Positions 1 to 7,699 are shown, numbered from the stretch's first letter. The stretch: 21,345 nt of DNA from UBA12088 sp964568345 (GCA_964568345.1 CAZMPG010000021.1:1-21345), one strand, 5' to 3'. Program-made: numbers and translations. The notes: generated from the sequence alone by a model not told the origin.

Positions 1-60
1 TTGTATATGCCATATGACGCTAGTATAGTGCGTCCAAGCTATTGAACCATTACGAGAAGT

Positions 61-88
61 TTGACAAATATAGTTATTTGTGTATAAA
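61..88 (+). promoter_or_regulatory. Sigma-70-type promoter of the lipoprotein gene
   Basis: TTGACA lies at 61-66 and TATAAA at 83-88, separated by 16 nt. Transcription would start near 95, leaving a leader of about 27 nt that contains the Shine-Dalgarno AGGAGA at 111-116. The first 120 bases look more AT-rich than the rest of the window. Confidence 0.75.
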
Positions 89-121
89 TAGCAACCGGGT
101 GTAACCAAAAAGGAGAACATA

Positions 122-847
122 GTGAAGAAAAGCATTCTCGCGGCATTGGCCGCGTTTATGGTTGTGGGCTGCGCATCCGTGCAGCAAGAGCGGGCGGTTG
201 AGGAGCAAACGTATACCCTCTCGTTCGAGGGGGTGGAGTGCGGGCGCGGCGAGGAGACGTGCATCGTCGACTTTCGGGTCGAGGGCTCGAAGACCCGTAT
301 CACTATGGGTATTGACCGGTGGGAGCTTGATGCGGTTGCGCGGTCGCTATCGCCAGGAGTGACAGATGCCGGTGACTTGCCGGGGAAGGCTGTCACGGCA
401 CCAGCCCTCGAACCAAACCTCGCCATCAACCTCCTCGCGGTGCGCGAAATGCACCGTGCGCCGGGCCGTACGTACCGTCCGCCGTCGAGCGAGGAGCTGC
501 TCGATCGGTTAGCGCACGCATTCGCGCGTATGGAGAAGCCGGATCTCCGCGATGTCGCGGAGGTTGACCAGCTCGATGCAGCGGGGGCATGGTTCCCTCA
601 CGCACCCTTCAGACGAGCGCCGCTCATTCCTGAAACGTATGACCTCCTCGTTCGGAGGGTGTGGGAGTGCAGCAATGGAGCGGTGGTGCTCGAAAGGGCT
701 TATCCCGGCGCATTCGCACGCATATCGAAGTGTGTGTGCGGTGTTGAGCACCTCACGCTCCGGAGGGGAGGGGAGACGCAGTTCGTGGCAGTGACCGAGC
801 TCCTCCCCATCGTGTGGTTCGACCGCACGGAGGGTGGGGGTAGGTAG
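122..847 (+). CDS. Putative lipoprotein of unknown function
   Basis: The 241-residue protein begins at GTG, 5 nt after the Shine-Dalgarno AGGAGA. Its N-terminus is a lipoprotein signal peptide: basic MKK, a hydrophobic stretch, then the lipobox VVGC with Cys17 as the predicted lipidated residue. It should therefore be exported and membrane-anchored. I do not recognise the mature part. It has five further cysteines (VEC, ETC, WEC and a CVC pair near residue 210), which could form disulfides outside the cell. The gene is a single unit, with its own strong promoter upstream and a hairpin-plus-T terminator directly downstream. Secretion is well supported; function is unknown. Confidence 0.75.
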   Translation: MKKSILAALAAFMVVGCASVQQERAVEEQTYTLSFEGVECGRGEETCIVDFRVEGSKTRITMGIDRWELDAVARSLSPGVTDAGDLPGKAVTAPALEPNLAINLLAVREMHRAPGRTYRPPSSEELLDRLAHAFARMEKPDLRDVAEVDQLDAAGAWFPHAPFRRAPLIPETYDLLVRRVWECSNGAVVLERAYPGAFARISKCVCGVEHLTLRRGGETQFVAVTELLPIVWFDRTEGGGR

Positions 848-858
848 CTTACCCCAGC

Positions 859-887
859 ACGTGGGCCCAACACAGGGCCCACGTTTT
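859..887 (+). terminator. Rho-independent terminator after the lipoprotein gene
   Basis: ACGTGGGCCC (859-868) and GGGCCCACGT (875-884) form a perfect 10-bp stem around the 6-nt loop AACACA, followed by a short T run (884-887). It sits 12 nt after the stop codon. Confidence 0.8.
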
Positions 888-917
888 CGTACCATCCCAC
901 AGCCCGATGTCGGTGTC

Positions 918-952
918 ATTGCTTCGCCCCGCCTATGGCGGGGCGAAGCAAT
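918..952. repeat. REP-like palindrome, copy 1
   Basis: ATTGCTTCGCCCCGCC (918-933) and its exact complement (937-952) form a 16-bp stem with a 3-nt loop, TAT. The following bases CCAGGAT recur after the GAAGCAAACC motif of the repeat near 7940. The related motif GAGGGGTTAC occurs at 1040-1049 and again, as inverted ends, in the 7878-8067 element. The rest of 953-1060 holds no gene that I can support. Confidence 0.7.
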
Positions 953-1060
953 CCAGGATCGTGTTCGCCATGGTACCGAAACGCCACTCAGATCATGGAC
1001 TGCTTCGCCTGTGGGCTCGCAGTGACATTCGGGGGCTGTGAGGGGTTACCCATCGCGCAT

Positions 1061-1088
1061 TTGACATCACCCCTCACGGTGCTATAAT
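1061..1088 (+). promoter_or_regulatory. Consensus promoter upstream of nusA
   Basis: TTGACA (1061-1066) and TATAAT (1083-1088) are both perfect consensus hexamers, 16 nt apart, with TGC just before the -10 (extended -10). The inverted repeat GTGAGGGGT (1038-1046) / ACCCCTCAC (1069-1077) places its right arm in the spacer, so it could be an operator or a repeat end. This is the strongest promoter in the window by eye. Confidence 0.85.
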
Positions 1089-1094
1089 AGAAAA

Positions 1095-1133
1095 ATGCAG
1101 TTACGTCCCCCGAGCGGGGGCGTTGTTGTGTAA
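1095..1133 (+). CDS. Possible 12-codon leader ORF before nusA
   Basis: ATG at 1095 lies 6 nt after the TATAAT box, at the expected transcription start, and opens the ORF MQLRPPSGGVVV ending in TAA at 1131-1133. The hairpin CCCCCG-AG-CGGGGG lies inside the ORF. The -10-to-ATG spacing matches that of several real genes in this window, which is why I list it. Translation is an inference; it may equally be a chance ORF in an RNA leader. Confidence 0.35.
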   Translation: MQLRPPSGGVVV

Positions 1134-1140
1134 GCTTAAC

Positions 1141-1275
1141 GAGTGAAAAGTAAAAAGTGTAAAGAGAAAGAAGCGGTACGCCGCTCCTCCACCACCATTT
1201 CCGACCCATCTCTCTCCTCTTTGCTTCTTTTCTCTTTATCTCTTATCTCTTTTCTCTTATCACTTAATTACTCAC
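1141..1275. repeat. Purine/pyrimidine hairpin repeat, copy A
   Basis: A purine-rich tract (about 1141-1174, ending AAAGAGAAAGAAGC) is followed after about 35 nt by a pyrimidine-rich tract (about 1209-1264, containing GCTTCTTTTCTCTTT). The two can pair as a long imperfect stem in the nusA leader. Similar elements occur at 10976-11060 and 13764-13830. Confidence 0.6.
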
Positions 1276-1279
1276 CACT

Positions 1280-2614
1280 ATGTTCGACCTCAAAGTCATC
1301 AACAGCGTGCTCTCGGAGCTCGAAGAGGAGCGCGGCATACCGCGTGACACCATCATCGAGGCGATTGGCACTGCGCTCGCGACCGCGTACAAGAAGGAGT
1401 ACGGCAAGCGGGGGCAGGTGGTCCGCGCCAAGTTTGACATCGGAACCGGCACGACTGAGTTCTACCAGGTGAAGTTCGTCGTGGACGAGAGCCGGGTCTG
1501 GTTCCCGGTTGAGGAAGAGGGCGCAGACGCTGCCGATACCCCCGCGCCGAGCGACGATGCGCGCGATGAAGCGCCGATCACGCGGGCCGCCCCTACCGAT
1601 GAAGACGACGATCGGGTGCGGTACGACCCCGAGAAGCATATCCTCCTCGAGGATGCGCGCCGTATCAAGAAGGATGTCCAGGTAGACGACGAGCTCGTGT
1701 TCCCACTCGAGACGCGCGAAGACTTTGGGCGCATTGCCGCGCAAACCGCGAAGCAGGTGATTATCCAGAAGATCCGCGAGGCGGAGAAGGTCTCGATACT
1801 CGGAGAGTTTGAGGGGCGCGAGGGCGAGGTGGTCTCCGGGTCGGTGCAGCGGGTCGAGCGCGGGAACATCTTCCTCGACCTCGGCCGTACCCAGGCGCTA
1901 CTGCCCTTTGATGAGCAGATTCCCGGAGAACGCTTCCGCCAGGGTGAGCGGGTGCGCGCGTACCTCTACGCAGTCGAGGAGGGTCCGCGTGGCGTCGTCA
2001 TCCGCGTGTCGCGGAGCCACCCGCGCTTCCTCCTGCGCCTCTTCGAGCAGGAGGCGCCCGAGCTTGCGAGTGGTGCTATCGAGATCAAGGCGATTGCGCG
2101 CGAGCCGGGGAGCCGCTCGAAGGTCGCGGTGCGCTCGGTTGACCCGCACATTGACCCCGTTGGCGCGCTCGTTGGCCAGCGTGGGGTGCGCGTCTCTACG
2201 GTCATGAGCGAGCTCGGGGGTGAGAAGATCGACATCATCGAGTGGTCGGAAGAGCCAGCCCACTTCATTGAGGATGCGCTCTCGCCCGCAAAGGTCCTCG
2301 ACGTCGTCGTGGACGAGGGAGACCACCGCGCTACCGTCGAGGTGACCGAGGATCAGCAGTCGCTCGCCATCGGCCGTGGGGGTCAGAATGTGCGCCTCGC
2401 GGCAAAGCTCACCGGCTGGCGCATTGATATCCACTCTGCACAGGCAGAGCGGAGTGCGGCGATAGAGGCGGAGTCGGTGGAGCAGGTGGAGGATGCGGTG
2501 AGTGACGTGGCTCCTCGGGAGGATGCATCCGACACCCCCGAGCCGCAGGAAACAGCCGCTGCGCCAGCGTCTGCTGTTGTTGAACCCGAAGAGACGTCCT
2601 CGACCCGTGAGTAG
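1280..2614 (+). CDS. nusA: Transcription termination/antitermination factor NusA
   Basis: NusA binds RNA polymerase and nascent RNA and modulates pausing, termination and antitermination. The 444-residue protein has the NusA N-terminal domain from residue 1, an S1 RNA-binding domain around 181-245 (EGEVVSGSVQRVERGNIFLDLG) and two KH domains with GxxG loops at GALVGQRG (295-302) and LAIGRGGQNVRLA (362-374). The N-terminal domain is interrupted at about 77-115 by an acidic, Ala/Pro-rich low-complexity insert, and an acidic tail of about 55 residues follows KH2. I chose ATG 1280 because the protein starts like other NusA proteins there. No Shine-Dalgarno precedes it. It heads a nusA-ppa-tig cluster and has a leader of about 185 nt, long for this window. 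Confidence 0.95.
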   Translation: MFDLKVINSVLSELEEERGIPRDTIIEAIGTALATAYKKEYGKRGQVVRAKFDIGTGTTEFYQVKFVVDESRVWFPVEEEGADAADTPAPSDDARDEAPITRAAPTDEDDDRVRYDPEKHILLEDARRIKKDVQVDDELVFPLETREDFGRIAAQTAKQVIIQKIREAEKVSILGEFEGREGEVVSGSVQRVERGNIFLDLGRTQALLPFDEQIPGERFRQGERVRAYLYAVEEGPRGVVIRVSRSHPRFLLRLFEQEAPELASGAIEIKAIAREPGSRSKVAVRSVDPHIDPVGALVGQRGVRVSTVMSELGGEKIDIIEWSEEPAHFIEDALSPAKVLDVVVDEGDHRATVEVTEDQQSLAIGRGGQNVRLAAKLTGWRIDIHSAQAERSAAIEAESVEQVEDAVSDVAPREDASDTPEPQETAAAPASAVVEPEETSSTRE

Positions 2615-2632
2615 TCATTAGAGTGCGTTTAC

Positions 2633-2638
2633 TATAAA
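2633..2638 (+). promoter_or_regulatory. Candidate -10 box before ppa
   Basis: TATAAA ends 9 nt before the ppa ATG at 2648, so transcripts starting here would have almost no leader. No convincing -35 is seen. ppa may also be read from the nusA promoter. Confidence 0.4.
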
Positions 2639-2647
2639 ACACCACGT

Positions 2648-3199
2648 ATGCAGATGAACCTTTGGCACGACGTCGCGATTGGCGATCGTGCACCGGATAT
2701 TTTCAACGCCATCATCGAGATCCCGAAAGGGTCGTACAATAAGTACGAGGTGGATAAGACGACCGGCCTCATCGCACTCGATCGCGCGAACTATACCGCA
2801 GCGCCGTATCCCTTCGACTACGGCTTCGCCCCTCAAACGCTCTGGGAAGACAAGGACCCACTCGACGTCATCGTGCTCACGACGTTCCCGCTCCACCCTG
2901 GCATCCTTGTGCGTGTCCGGCCGGTCGCGGTGCTCGACATGATTGACGACGGGGATTCCGACGTGAAGGTGCTCGCGGTACCCGCTGACGACAAGCGGTG
3001 GGACGACGTGCAGGACCTCGCCGACCTCAACAAGCACAGCCTCAAGGAGTACGAGCACTTCTTTCAGACGTACAAGGCACTCAAGGGCAAGCCGGCGCCG
3101 GTCGAGACGCGTGGCTACCAGGGCCGCACGGATGCGGTCGCGATTGTCAACCGCTCGCGCGAGCTCTACGCTGCGGCGTACCCGAGCACACAAGCCTAG
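2648..3199 (+). CDS. ppa: Inorganic pyrophosphatase, family I
   Basis: This enzyme hydrolyses pyrophosphate to phosphate in the cytoplasm and drives nucleotide polymerisation and tRNA charging. The 183-residue length is normal for bacterial family I enzymes. Visible motifs are EIPKGS (24-29), KYEVD (32-36), the YPFDYGF block (54-60) and the metal-binding signature DKDPLDV (68-74). The signature has Lys where the PROSITE-style pattern usually has Ser, Gly, Asp or Asn; all its aspartates are kept. The gene follows nusA by 33 nt and is followed by tig after 2 nt. No Shine-Dalgarno is seen. The second Met (residue 3) is an alternative start. Confidence 0.95.
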   Translation: MQMNLWHDVAIGDRAPDIFNAIIEIPKGSYNKYEVDKTTGLIALDRANYTAAPYPFDYGFAPQTLWEDKDPLDVIVLTTFPLHPGILVRVRPVAVLDMIDDGDSDVKVLAVPADDKRWDDVQDLADLNKHSLKEYEHFFQTYKALKGKPAPVETRGYQGRTDAVAIVNRSRELYAAAYPSTQA

Positions 3200-3201
3200 C
3201 C

Positions 3202-4293
3202 ATGACCGAGCACGAGCACAACCATGGGCCACTTGCTACGAACGTAACGGTGGCGAAGAAGCCGGAATCCGAGGTAGAGCTTACGGGTGAGGTACCCTTC
3301 GAGGCGGTTGCCGCGGAGCGCCCGCGCGCACTGCGCCGCCTCGCGCGCGCTATCGAGTTACCGGGCTTCCGGAAGGGGCACGTGCCGCTCGAGACCGTGG
3401 AGGAGCTCGTGGGGGACATGAAGATTCTCGAAGAGTGCGCGGGGGAGCTTATCACGCACGCGTACCGGCACCTCGTCGAGGAGCACGCCCTCGCGGTTGT
3501 GGGCAGGCCACAGCTCTCGGTGACACGACTTGCGCCGGGGAGCCCCATCGGCTTCTCCATCACCGTCGCGGTCATGCCGCAGCTCACCCTCCCGGACTAC
3601 CGAAGTGTTGCAGGACAAGCGTGCGCGAGCATGCAGCTCCCCGAGGGTGTTGCGGTGAGCGATGTGGAGGTGACCGAGGAGGTGAACCGCTTCTTTACAA
3701 AGCTCAAGGAGCATGGGGGTGAGGAGGTGGTGTCGTGGGAGCTCACCGATGCATTCGCGCAGGAGGTGCTCGGTTTGCCGGACCTCGCGGCGCTCCACGA
3801 GCGGACGCGAGAGCGCCTCCTTGCCGATAGGCGGGAGCACGCCCGGAGCGCACGGCGGACGGCGGTCGCCGACGCACTCCTCGCCCAGACCCCCTTCGAG
3901 GCACCGCGCCCGCTCGTGGATGTGGAGCTTGCGCAGCTTGCGGGCGACATCCAGGCGCGCGTCGCGCGGATGGGCGCTACATTCGAGGCATACCTCGCGC
4001 AGGTGAACAAGACCGAGGAGGAGTTTCGTGCCGAGCTTCGCCCCGACGCTGTGAAGCGTGCGCGGCTCGACCTCATCCTGCGCAGTATTGCGGACAGGGA
4101 AATGCTTGCACCTGCTCCTGTACAGGTGGAGCGTGAAGCGGCGCACATCCTCGAGCACTACCCCGACGCCGACCTTCGAGACGTCCGTGCTTTCGTGCAG
4201 TCGCGCCTCGTCAACGACCTCGTCTTCACATTCCTCGACCCCGCGCAGCATAGCACGGAGGAGCCGGTGGCACGTGCTGACCACACGTCGTAG
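3202..4293 (+). CDS. tig: Trigger factor lacking the PPIase domain
   Basis: Trigger factor is the ribosome-bound chaperone that receives nascent chains at the exit tunnel. The 363-residue protein has the ribosome-docking signature GFRKGHVP at 55-62 (family form GFRxGxxP), then the N-terminal fold continuing to about 155. After that it passes directly into the helical C-terminal arms (about 157-350). The FKBP-type prolyl isomerase domain that normally sits between them, about 90 residues, is missing, which explains the length against about 430 in E. coli. The reading frame is open upstream to 2998, but ATG 3202 gives the proper N-terminus and lies 2 nt after the ppa stop, suggesting translational coupling. 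Its acidic N-terminal extension contains three histidines. Chaperone function without isomerase activity is inferred. Confidence 0.85.
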   Translation: MTEHEHNHGPLATNVTVAKKPESEVELTGEVPFEAVAAERPRALRRLARAIELPGFRKGHVPLETVEELVGDMKILEECAGELITHAYRHLVEEHALAVVGRPQLSVTRLAPGSPIGFSITVAVMPQLTLPDYRSVAGQACASMQLPEGVAVSDVEVTEEVNRFFTKLKEHGGEEVVSWELTDAFAQEVLGLPDLAALHERTRERLLADRREHARSARRTAVADALLAQTPFEAPRPLVDVELAQLAGDIQARVARMGATFEAYLAQVNKTEEEFRAELRPDAVKRARLDLILRSIADREMLAPAPVQVEREAAHILEHYPDADLRDVRAFVQSRLVNDLVFTFLDPAQHSTEEPVARADHTS

Positions 4294-4353
4294 CCCCGGG
4301 TCCCTGTCCATAGTCCTCGCAGCACCTCGCCATACTTGCATCCCCGCCCGAGC

Positions 4354-4359
4354 TATAGT
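4354..4359 (+). promoter_or_regulatory. Candidate -10 box before rpsL
   Basis: TATAGT lies 28 nt upstream of the rpsL ATG (4388) in the 94-nt gap after tig. No good -35 is seen at 17 nt. The same hexamer precedes fusA. Weak evidence taken alone. Confidence 0.4.
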
Positions 4360-4387
4360 ACAGTACGCCCACCGTTTGATACGCCAC

Positions 4388-4798
4388 ATGCCGACCATCA
4401 ACCAACTCGTCCATAAGCCGCGGAAGGTGCGCACCAATAAGTCGAAGGTGCCGGCGCTCAACCGTGGGTTCAACACGCTCAAGAATGCGCCGACGTTCTA
4501 CCCAGCACCCTTCAAGCGGGGGGTGTGTACGAAGGTGACGACGAAGACACCCCGCAAGCCAAACTCCGCTATCCGTAAGTACGCGCGCGTGCGCCTCACG
4601 AACGGCATTGAGGTGTCGGCGTACATTCCGGGTGAGAAGCACAACCTCCAAGAGCACTCGGTCGTCCTCGTACGCGGCGGCCGCGTGAAGGACGTCAACA
4701 TCCGCTACACCATAGTCCGTGGCAAGCTCGATGCTGCCGGGGTAGACAAGCGCCGCAAGAGCCGCTCGATCTACGGTGCGAAGCGACCGAAGGCATAA
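4388..4798 (+). CDS. rpsL: Ribosomal protein uS12
   Basis: uS12 sits at the 30S decoding centre. The 136-residue protein is recognised from MPTINQLV, the KRGVCT block, TPRKPNSAIRK and the HNLQEHSVVLVRGGRVKD stretch. The open frame runs back to 4058, but ATG 4388 gives the standard N-terminus. Two positions are unusual. The Lys of TPKKPNSA that corresponds to E. coli Lys42 is Arg. The normally invariant DLPGVRYH loop reads DVNIRYT, one residue shorter. The N-terminal linker resembles the longer Gram-positive form. It is first of an rpsL-rpsG-fusA str cluster. Confidence 0.96.
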   Translation: MPTINQLVHKPRKVRTNKSKVPALNRGFNTLKNAPTFYPAPFKRGVCTKVTTKTPRKPNSAIRKYARVRLTNGIEVSAYIPGEKHNLQEHSVVLVRGGRVKDVNIRYTIVRGKLDAAGVDKRRKSRSIYGAKRPKA

Positions 4799-4861
4799 CG
4801 AAGGGGGAGGTCCGTATACGGAATACGGGCAACGACCCACTACTACCACATACCTACTGCT

Positions 4862-5329
4862 ATGCGACGACCCATCAAGAAAAAGCTCAAGATTCAGCCA
4901 GATATCCGCTACAAGAGCGAGCGCTTGGCGAAGTTCATCAACAACGTCATGCACGACGGCTCGAAGGCGACCGCGCAGCGGCTCGTGTACCGCGCATTCG
5001 ACGAGATAGCGAAGAAGGCTGATGCTGGCGACCCGCTCGAGGTCTTCGAGGCAGCCATCAGGAATGTCGGCCCCTCGGTCGAGGTGCGCAGCCGCCGTGT
5101 CGGTGGCGCCAACTACCAGGTGCCGCGTGAGGTGCGGCCCGAGCGTCGCCAGGCGCTCGCGATGCGCTGGATCCTTACCGCAGCCCGCGCAAAGAAGGGC
5201 CCGATGCACCTCTCGCTCGCGGATGAGCTGGTCGCGGCGTCACGGAGCGAGGGGAGTGCGTGGAAGAAGAAGGAGGAGACGCACCGCATGGCCGACGCGA
5301 ACCGTGCATTTGCCCACTTCGCGTGGTAG
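4862..5329 (+). CDS. rpsG: Ribosomal protein uS7
   Basis: uS7 nucleates assembly of the 30S head and contacts the 3' major domain of 16S rRNA and the E site. The 155-residue product has the family opening MRRPIKKKLKIQPD, the segment NVGPSVEVRSRRVGGANYQVP (about 62-82) and the C-terminal block ending in RAFAHFAW, at a normal length. It follows rpsL by 63 nt. That gap contains the 12-bp palindrome TCCGTATACGGA (4811-4822). The purine run AGGGGGAGG (4802-4810) is too far from the ATG to serve as a Shine-Dalgarno, so initiation is SD-independent or weak. Confidence 0.95.
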   Translation: MRRPIKKKLKIQPDIRYKSERLAKFINNVMHDGSKATAQRLVYRAFDEIAKKADAGDPLEVFEAAIRNVGPSVEVRSRRVGGANYQVPREVRPERRQALAMRWILTAARAKKGPMHLSLADELVAASRSEGSAWKKKEETHRMADANRAFAHFAW

Positions 5330-5350
5330 GCGCGCTGCCGTCCTCCCCTG

Positions 5351-5359
5351 TGGTATAGT
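5351..5359 (+). promoter_or_regulatory. Extended -10 promoter before fusA
   Basis: TGG followed by TATAGT (5354-5359) lies in the 84-nt gap between rpsG and fusA. Transcripts would carry a leader of about 48 nt. No clear -35 is present, as is common for extended -10 promoters. Confidence 0.5.
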
Positions 5360-5413
5360 ATCGGCACGTAGCGCATCGCGCGCTTTTTATTCGCTCCATA
5401 GCACCACCGCACT

Positions 5414-7564
5414 ATGCAACGAGATTACCCGCTCGAGAAAGTACGCAACTTTGGCATCATCGCGCACATTGACGCAGGCAAGACCACGACCTCCGAGCGT
5501 GTGCTCTTCTACACCGGCATGAGCCACAAGATCGGCGAGGTGCATGAGGGAGCGACGGTGACCGACTGGATGGAGCAGGAGCGGGAGCGCGGCATCACCA
5601 TCACCGCGGCCGCCATAACCTGCTTCTGGAGCAAGATAGGCGACGATCCGAGCGACACCTCGCGCAAGACGCGTTTCAATATTATTGACACCCCCGGTCA
5701 CATTGACTTCACCGCAGAGGTGCAGCGCTCGATGCGTGTCCTCGACGGGGCGGTGGTGGTGTTCGATGGAGTGGCGGGCGTTGAGCCGCAGAGTGAGACG
5801 AACTGGCGCTACGCCGATGATGCACAGGTGCCGCGCTTGTGCTTTGTGAACAAACTCGATCGCACCGGAGCGTCGTTCGAGCGAAGCTACGCCTCCATCC
5901 TCGCACGGCTCTCGAAAAGGGCGGTGCGGATGCAGATCCCGATAGGCGAGGAGGACGCGCACGAGGGGCAGATTGACCTCCTCTCGCGCATTGTGTACCG
6001 CTACAGCGGCAAGATGGGAGAGATGGTAGAGCAGTCACATGATATCCCCGAGGCGCTCAAGGCAGACGTCGAGCGCTTCCGCGCGGAACTCGTCGAGCGT
6101 ATCGTCGAGAACGACGAGGCTCTGATGAATGCGTACCTCGAGGGCAATGAGCCATCGCTCCCCGAGCTCAAGGCAACGCTCCGCAAAGCGGTCATCACAA
6201 ACCAGGTATTCCCCGTGTTCTGTGGCTCTGCACTCAAGAACAAGGGCGTCCAGCCGGTTCTCGATGCGGTCGTGGACTACCTCCCGAGCCCGGTGGATCT
6301 CCCGCCGGTCACCGGCACCGATCCGAAGACCGATGCGACGATCGAGCGGAAGCCTTCCGACGACGAGCCGTTTTGCGCGCTCGCGTTCAAGCTCCAGACC
6401 GACCCATTCGTCGGTGCGCTCACCTTCTTCCGCGTGTACTCCGGCACGCTCGCTGCCGGCTCCTACGTCTACAACGCCTCAACCGGCACGAAGGAGCGCG
6501 TTGGCCGCATCGTCCGCCTCCAGGCCGATAAGCGCGAGGAGGTCGAGCAGGTGTTCGCGGGAGAAATAGCCGCTGCGGTCGGCCTCAAGGATACCCGTAC
6601 GAGCCACACGCTCTGCGACGAGCGTGCACCGATTATCCTTGAGCAGATTCACTTCCCCGAGCCGGTCGTCTCCGTCCGCATCGAGCCGAAGACGAAGCAG
6701 GACCAGGAGAAGATGGGCATCGCACTCAAGAAGCTCTCTGACGAGGATCCTACGTTCCGCGTCACCTCCGACGAGGAGACAGGCGAGACGATCATAAGCG
6801 GCATGGGCGAGCTCCACCTCGACATCCTCGTGGATCGCATGAAGCGCGAGTTCCGTGTCGAGGCGAACATCGGCAAGCCCCAGGTCGCCTACCGCGAGAC
6901 GATTCAGAAGGCTGCTGAAGCGGAGTGCAAGTACATCAAGCAGACCGGTGGCCGTGGTCAGTATGGGCACGTCAAGATCAACCTCAAGCCGCTCGTGCCT
7001 CTTGAGGAGGGTGCAAAGATACCGAAGAACGTGTACCGCGAGGATCACTTCGAGTTCGTAAACAGTATCAAGGGCGGCGTCATTCCCCAAGAGTTCATTC
7101 CGGCGGTGCAGAAGGGTATCCGTGAGGCGATGGACCGCGGCGTCGTCGCCGGCTTCAAGATGGTGGACGTGTCGGTGGATCTCTTCGATGGTTCGTTCCA
7201 CGACGTGGACTCGAGCGAAATCGCGTTCAAGATCGCCGGTTCCCAAGCGTTCCAGGAGGCAGCACGGAAGGCGAATGCTGTACTCCTCGAGCCTATCATG
7301 CGGGTCGAGGTCGTCGTGCCGGAGAAGTTCATGGGTGATGTCAATGGCCACCTTGCGTCGAAGCGGGGAGCTATCGAGGGCATGGAGCCGCGTGGTGTTG
7401 ATCTGCGGACGATTCACGCGAAGGTGCCGCTCTCGGAGATGTTTGGTTATACCACCACGCTTCGCTCAATGTCGGAGGGCCGCGGCCAGATGACGATGGA
7501 GTTCGACCACTACGCGGTTGTACCGCCCAATGTCGCCGAGGAGATCAAGAAGGCGCGAGGATAG
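5414..7564 (+). CDS. fusA: Elongation factor G
   Basis: EF-G is the GTPase that drives ribosomal translocation and, with RRF, ribosome recycling. The 716-residue protein has all G motifs: AHIDAGKTT (17-25), switch II DTPGH (92-96), NKLD (146-149) and the CGSALKNKG block for G5. Domain IV is recognisable from QTGGRGQYGHVKI and domain V from the VVVPEKFMGDVNGHLASKRG segment near 635-655. A short insert (GDDPSDTSRK, near 76-85) precedes switch II. ATG 5414 has no Shine-Dalgarno. It is third in the str cluster; no tuf gene follows, and the next 560 bases are gene-free. Confidence 0.96.
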   Translation: MQRDYPLEKVRNFGIIAHIDAGKTTTSERVLFYTGMSHKIGEVHEGATVTDWMEQERERGITITAAAITCFWSKIGDDPSDTSRKTRFNIIDTPGHIDFTAEVQRSMRVLDGAVVVFDGVAGVEPQSETNWRYADDAQVPRLCFVNKLDRTGASFERSYASILARLSKRAVRMQIPIGEEDAHEGQIDLLSRIVYRYSGKMGEMVEQSHDIPEALKADVERFRAELVERIVENDEALMNAYLEGNEPSLPELKATLRKAVITNQVFPVFCGSALKNKGVQPVLDAVVDYLPSPVDLPPVTGTDPKTDATIERKPSDDEPFCALAFKLQTDPFVGALTFFRVYSGTLAAGSYVYNASTGTKERVGRIVRLQADKREEVEQVFAGEIAAAVGLKDTRTSHTLCDERAPIILEQIHFPEPVVSVRIEPKTKQDQEKMGIALKKLSDEDPTFRVTSDEETGETIISGMGELHLDILVDRMKREFRVEANIGKPQVAYRETIQKAAEAECKYIKQTGGRGQYGHVKINLKPLVPLEEGAKIPKNVYREDHFEFVNSIKGGVIPQEFIPAVQKGIREAMDRGVVAGFKMVDVSVDLFDGSFHDVDSSEIAFKIAGSQAFQEAARKANAVLLEPIMRVEVVVPEKFMGDVNGHLASKRGAIEGMEPRGVDLRTIHAKVPLSEMFGYTTTLRSMSEGRGQMTMEFDHYAVVPPNVAEEIKKARG

Positions 7565-7604
7565 TACGGGCGTGAATGGAAATGCGAATGGGGTACGTGG
7601 CGTG

Positions 7605-7673
7605 TTGCTTGGAAAGGGGGGGGGCCTATAAGAACAGTACTCCGAACGAGTACCTACTCACCTTTTCCAGCAA
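7605..7673. other. Structured sequence after fusA
   Basis: TTGCTTGGAAAGG (7605-7617) can pair with CCTTTTCCAGCAA (7661-7673) with one or two mismatches. Inside is a second hairpin, GTACTC-CGAAC-GAGTAC. It lies 40 nt after the fusA stop, may act in 3'-end formation, and lacks a T tract. The run of eight G within it is notable. Confidence 0.35.
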
Positions 7674-7699
7674 CTATCCTCGAATAACCGTTTCGCGTC

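Noticed and set aside
3358..4482. Long minus-strand open frame opposite tig and rpsL
   Set aside because: It is antisense to two well-supported genes and has the Arg/His/Leu-rich composition of a reverse-strand shadow in GC-rich DNA.
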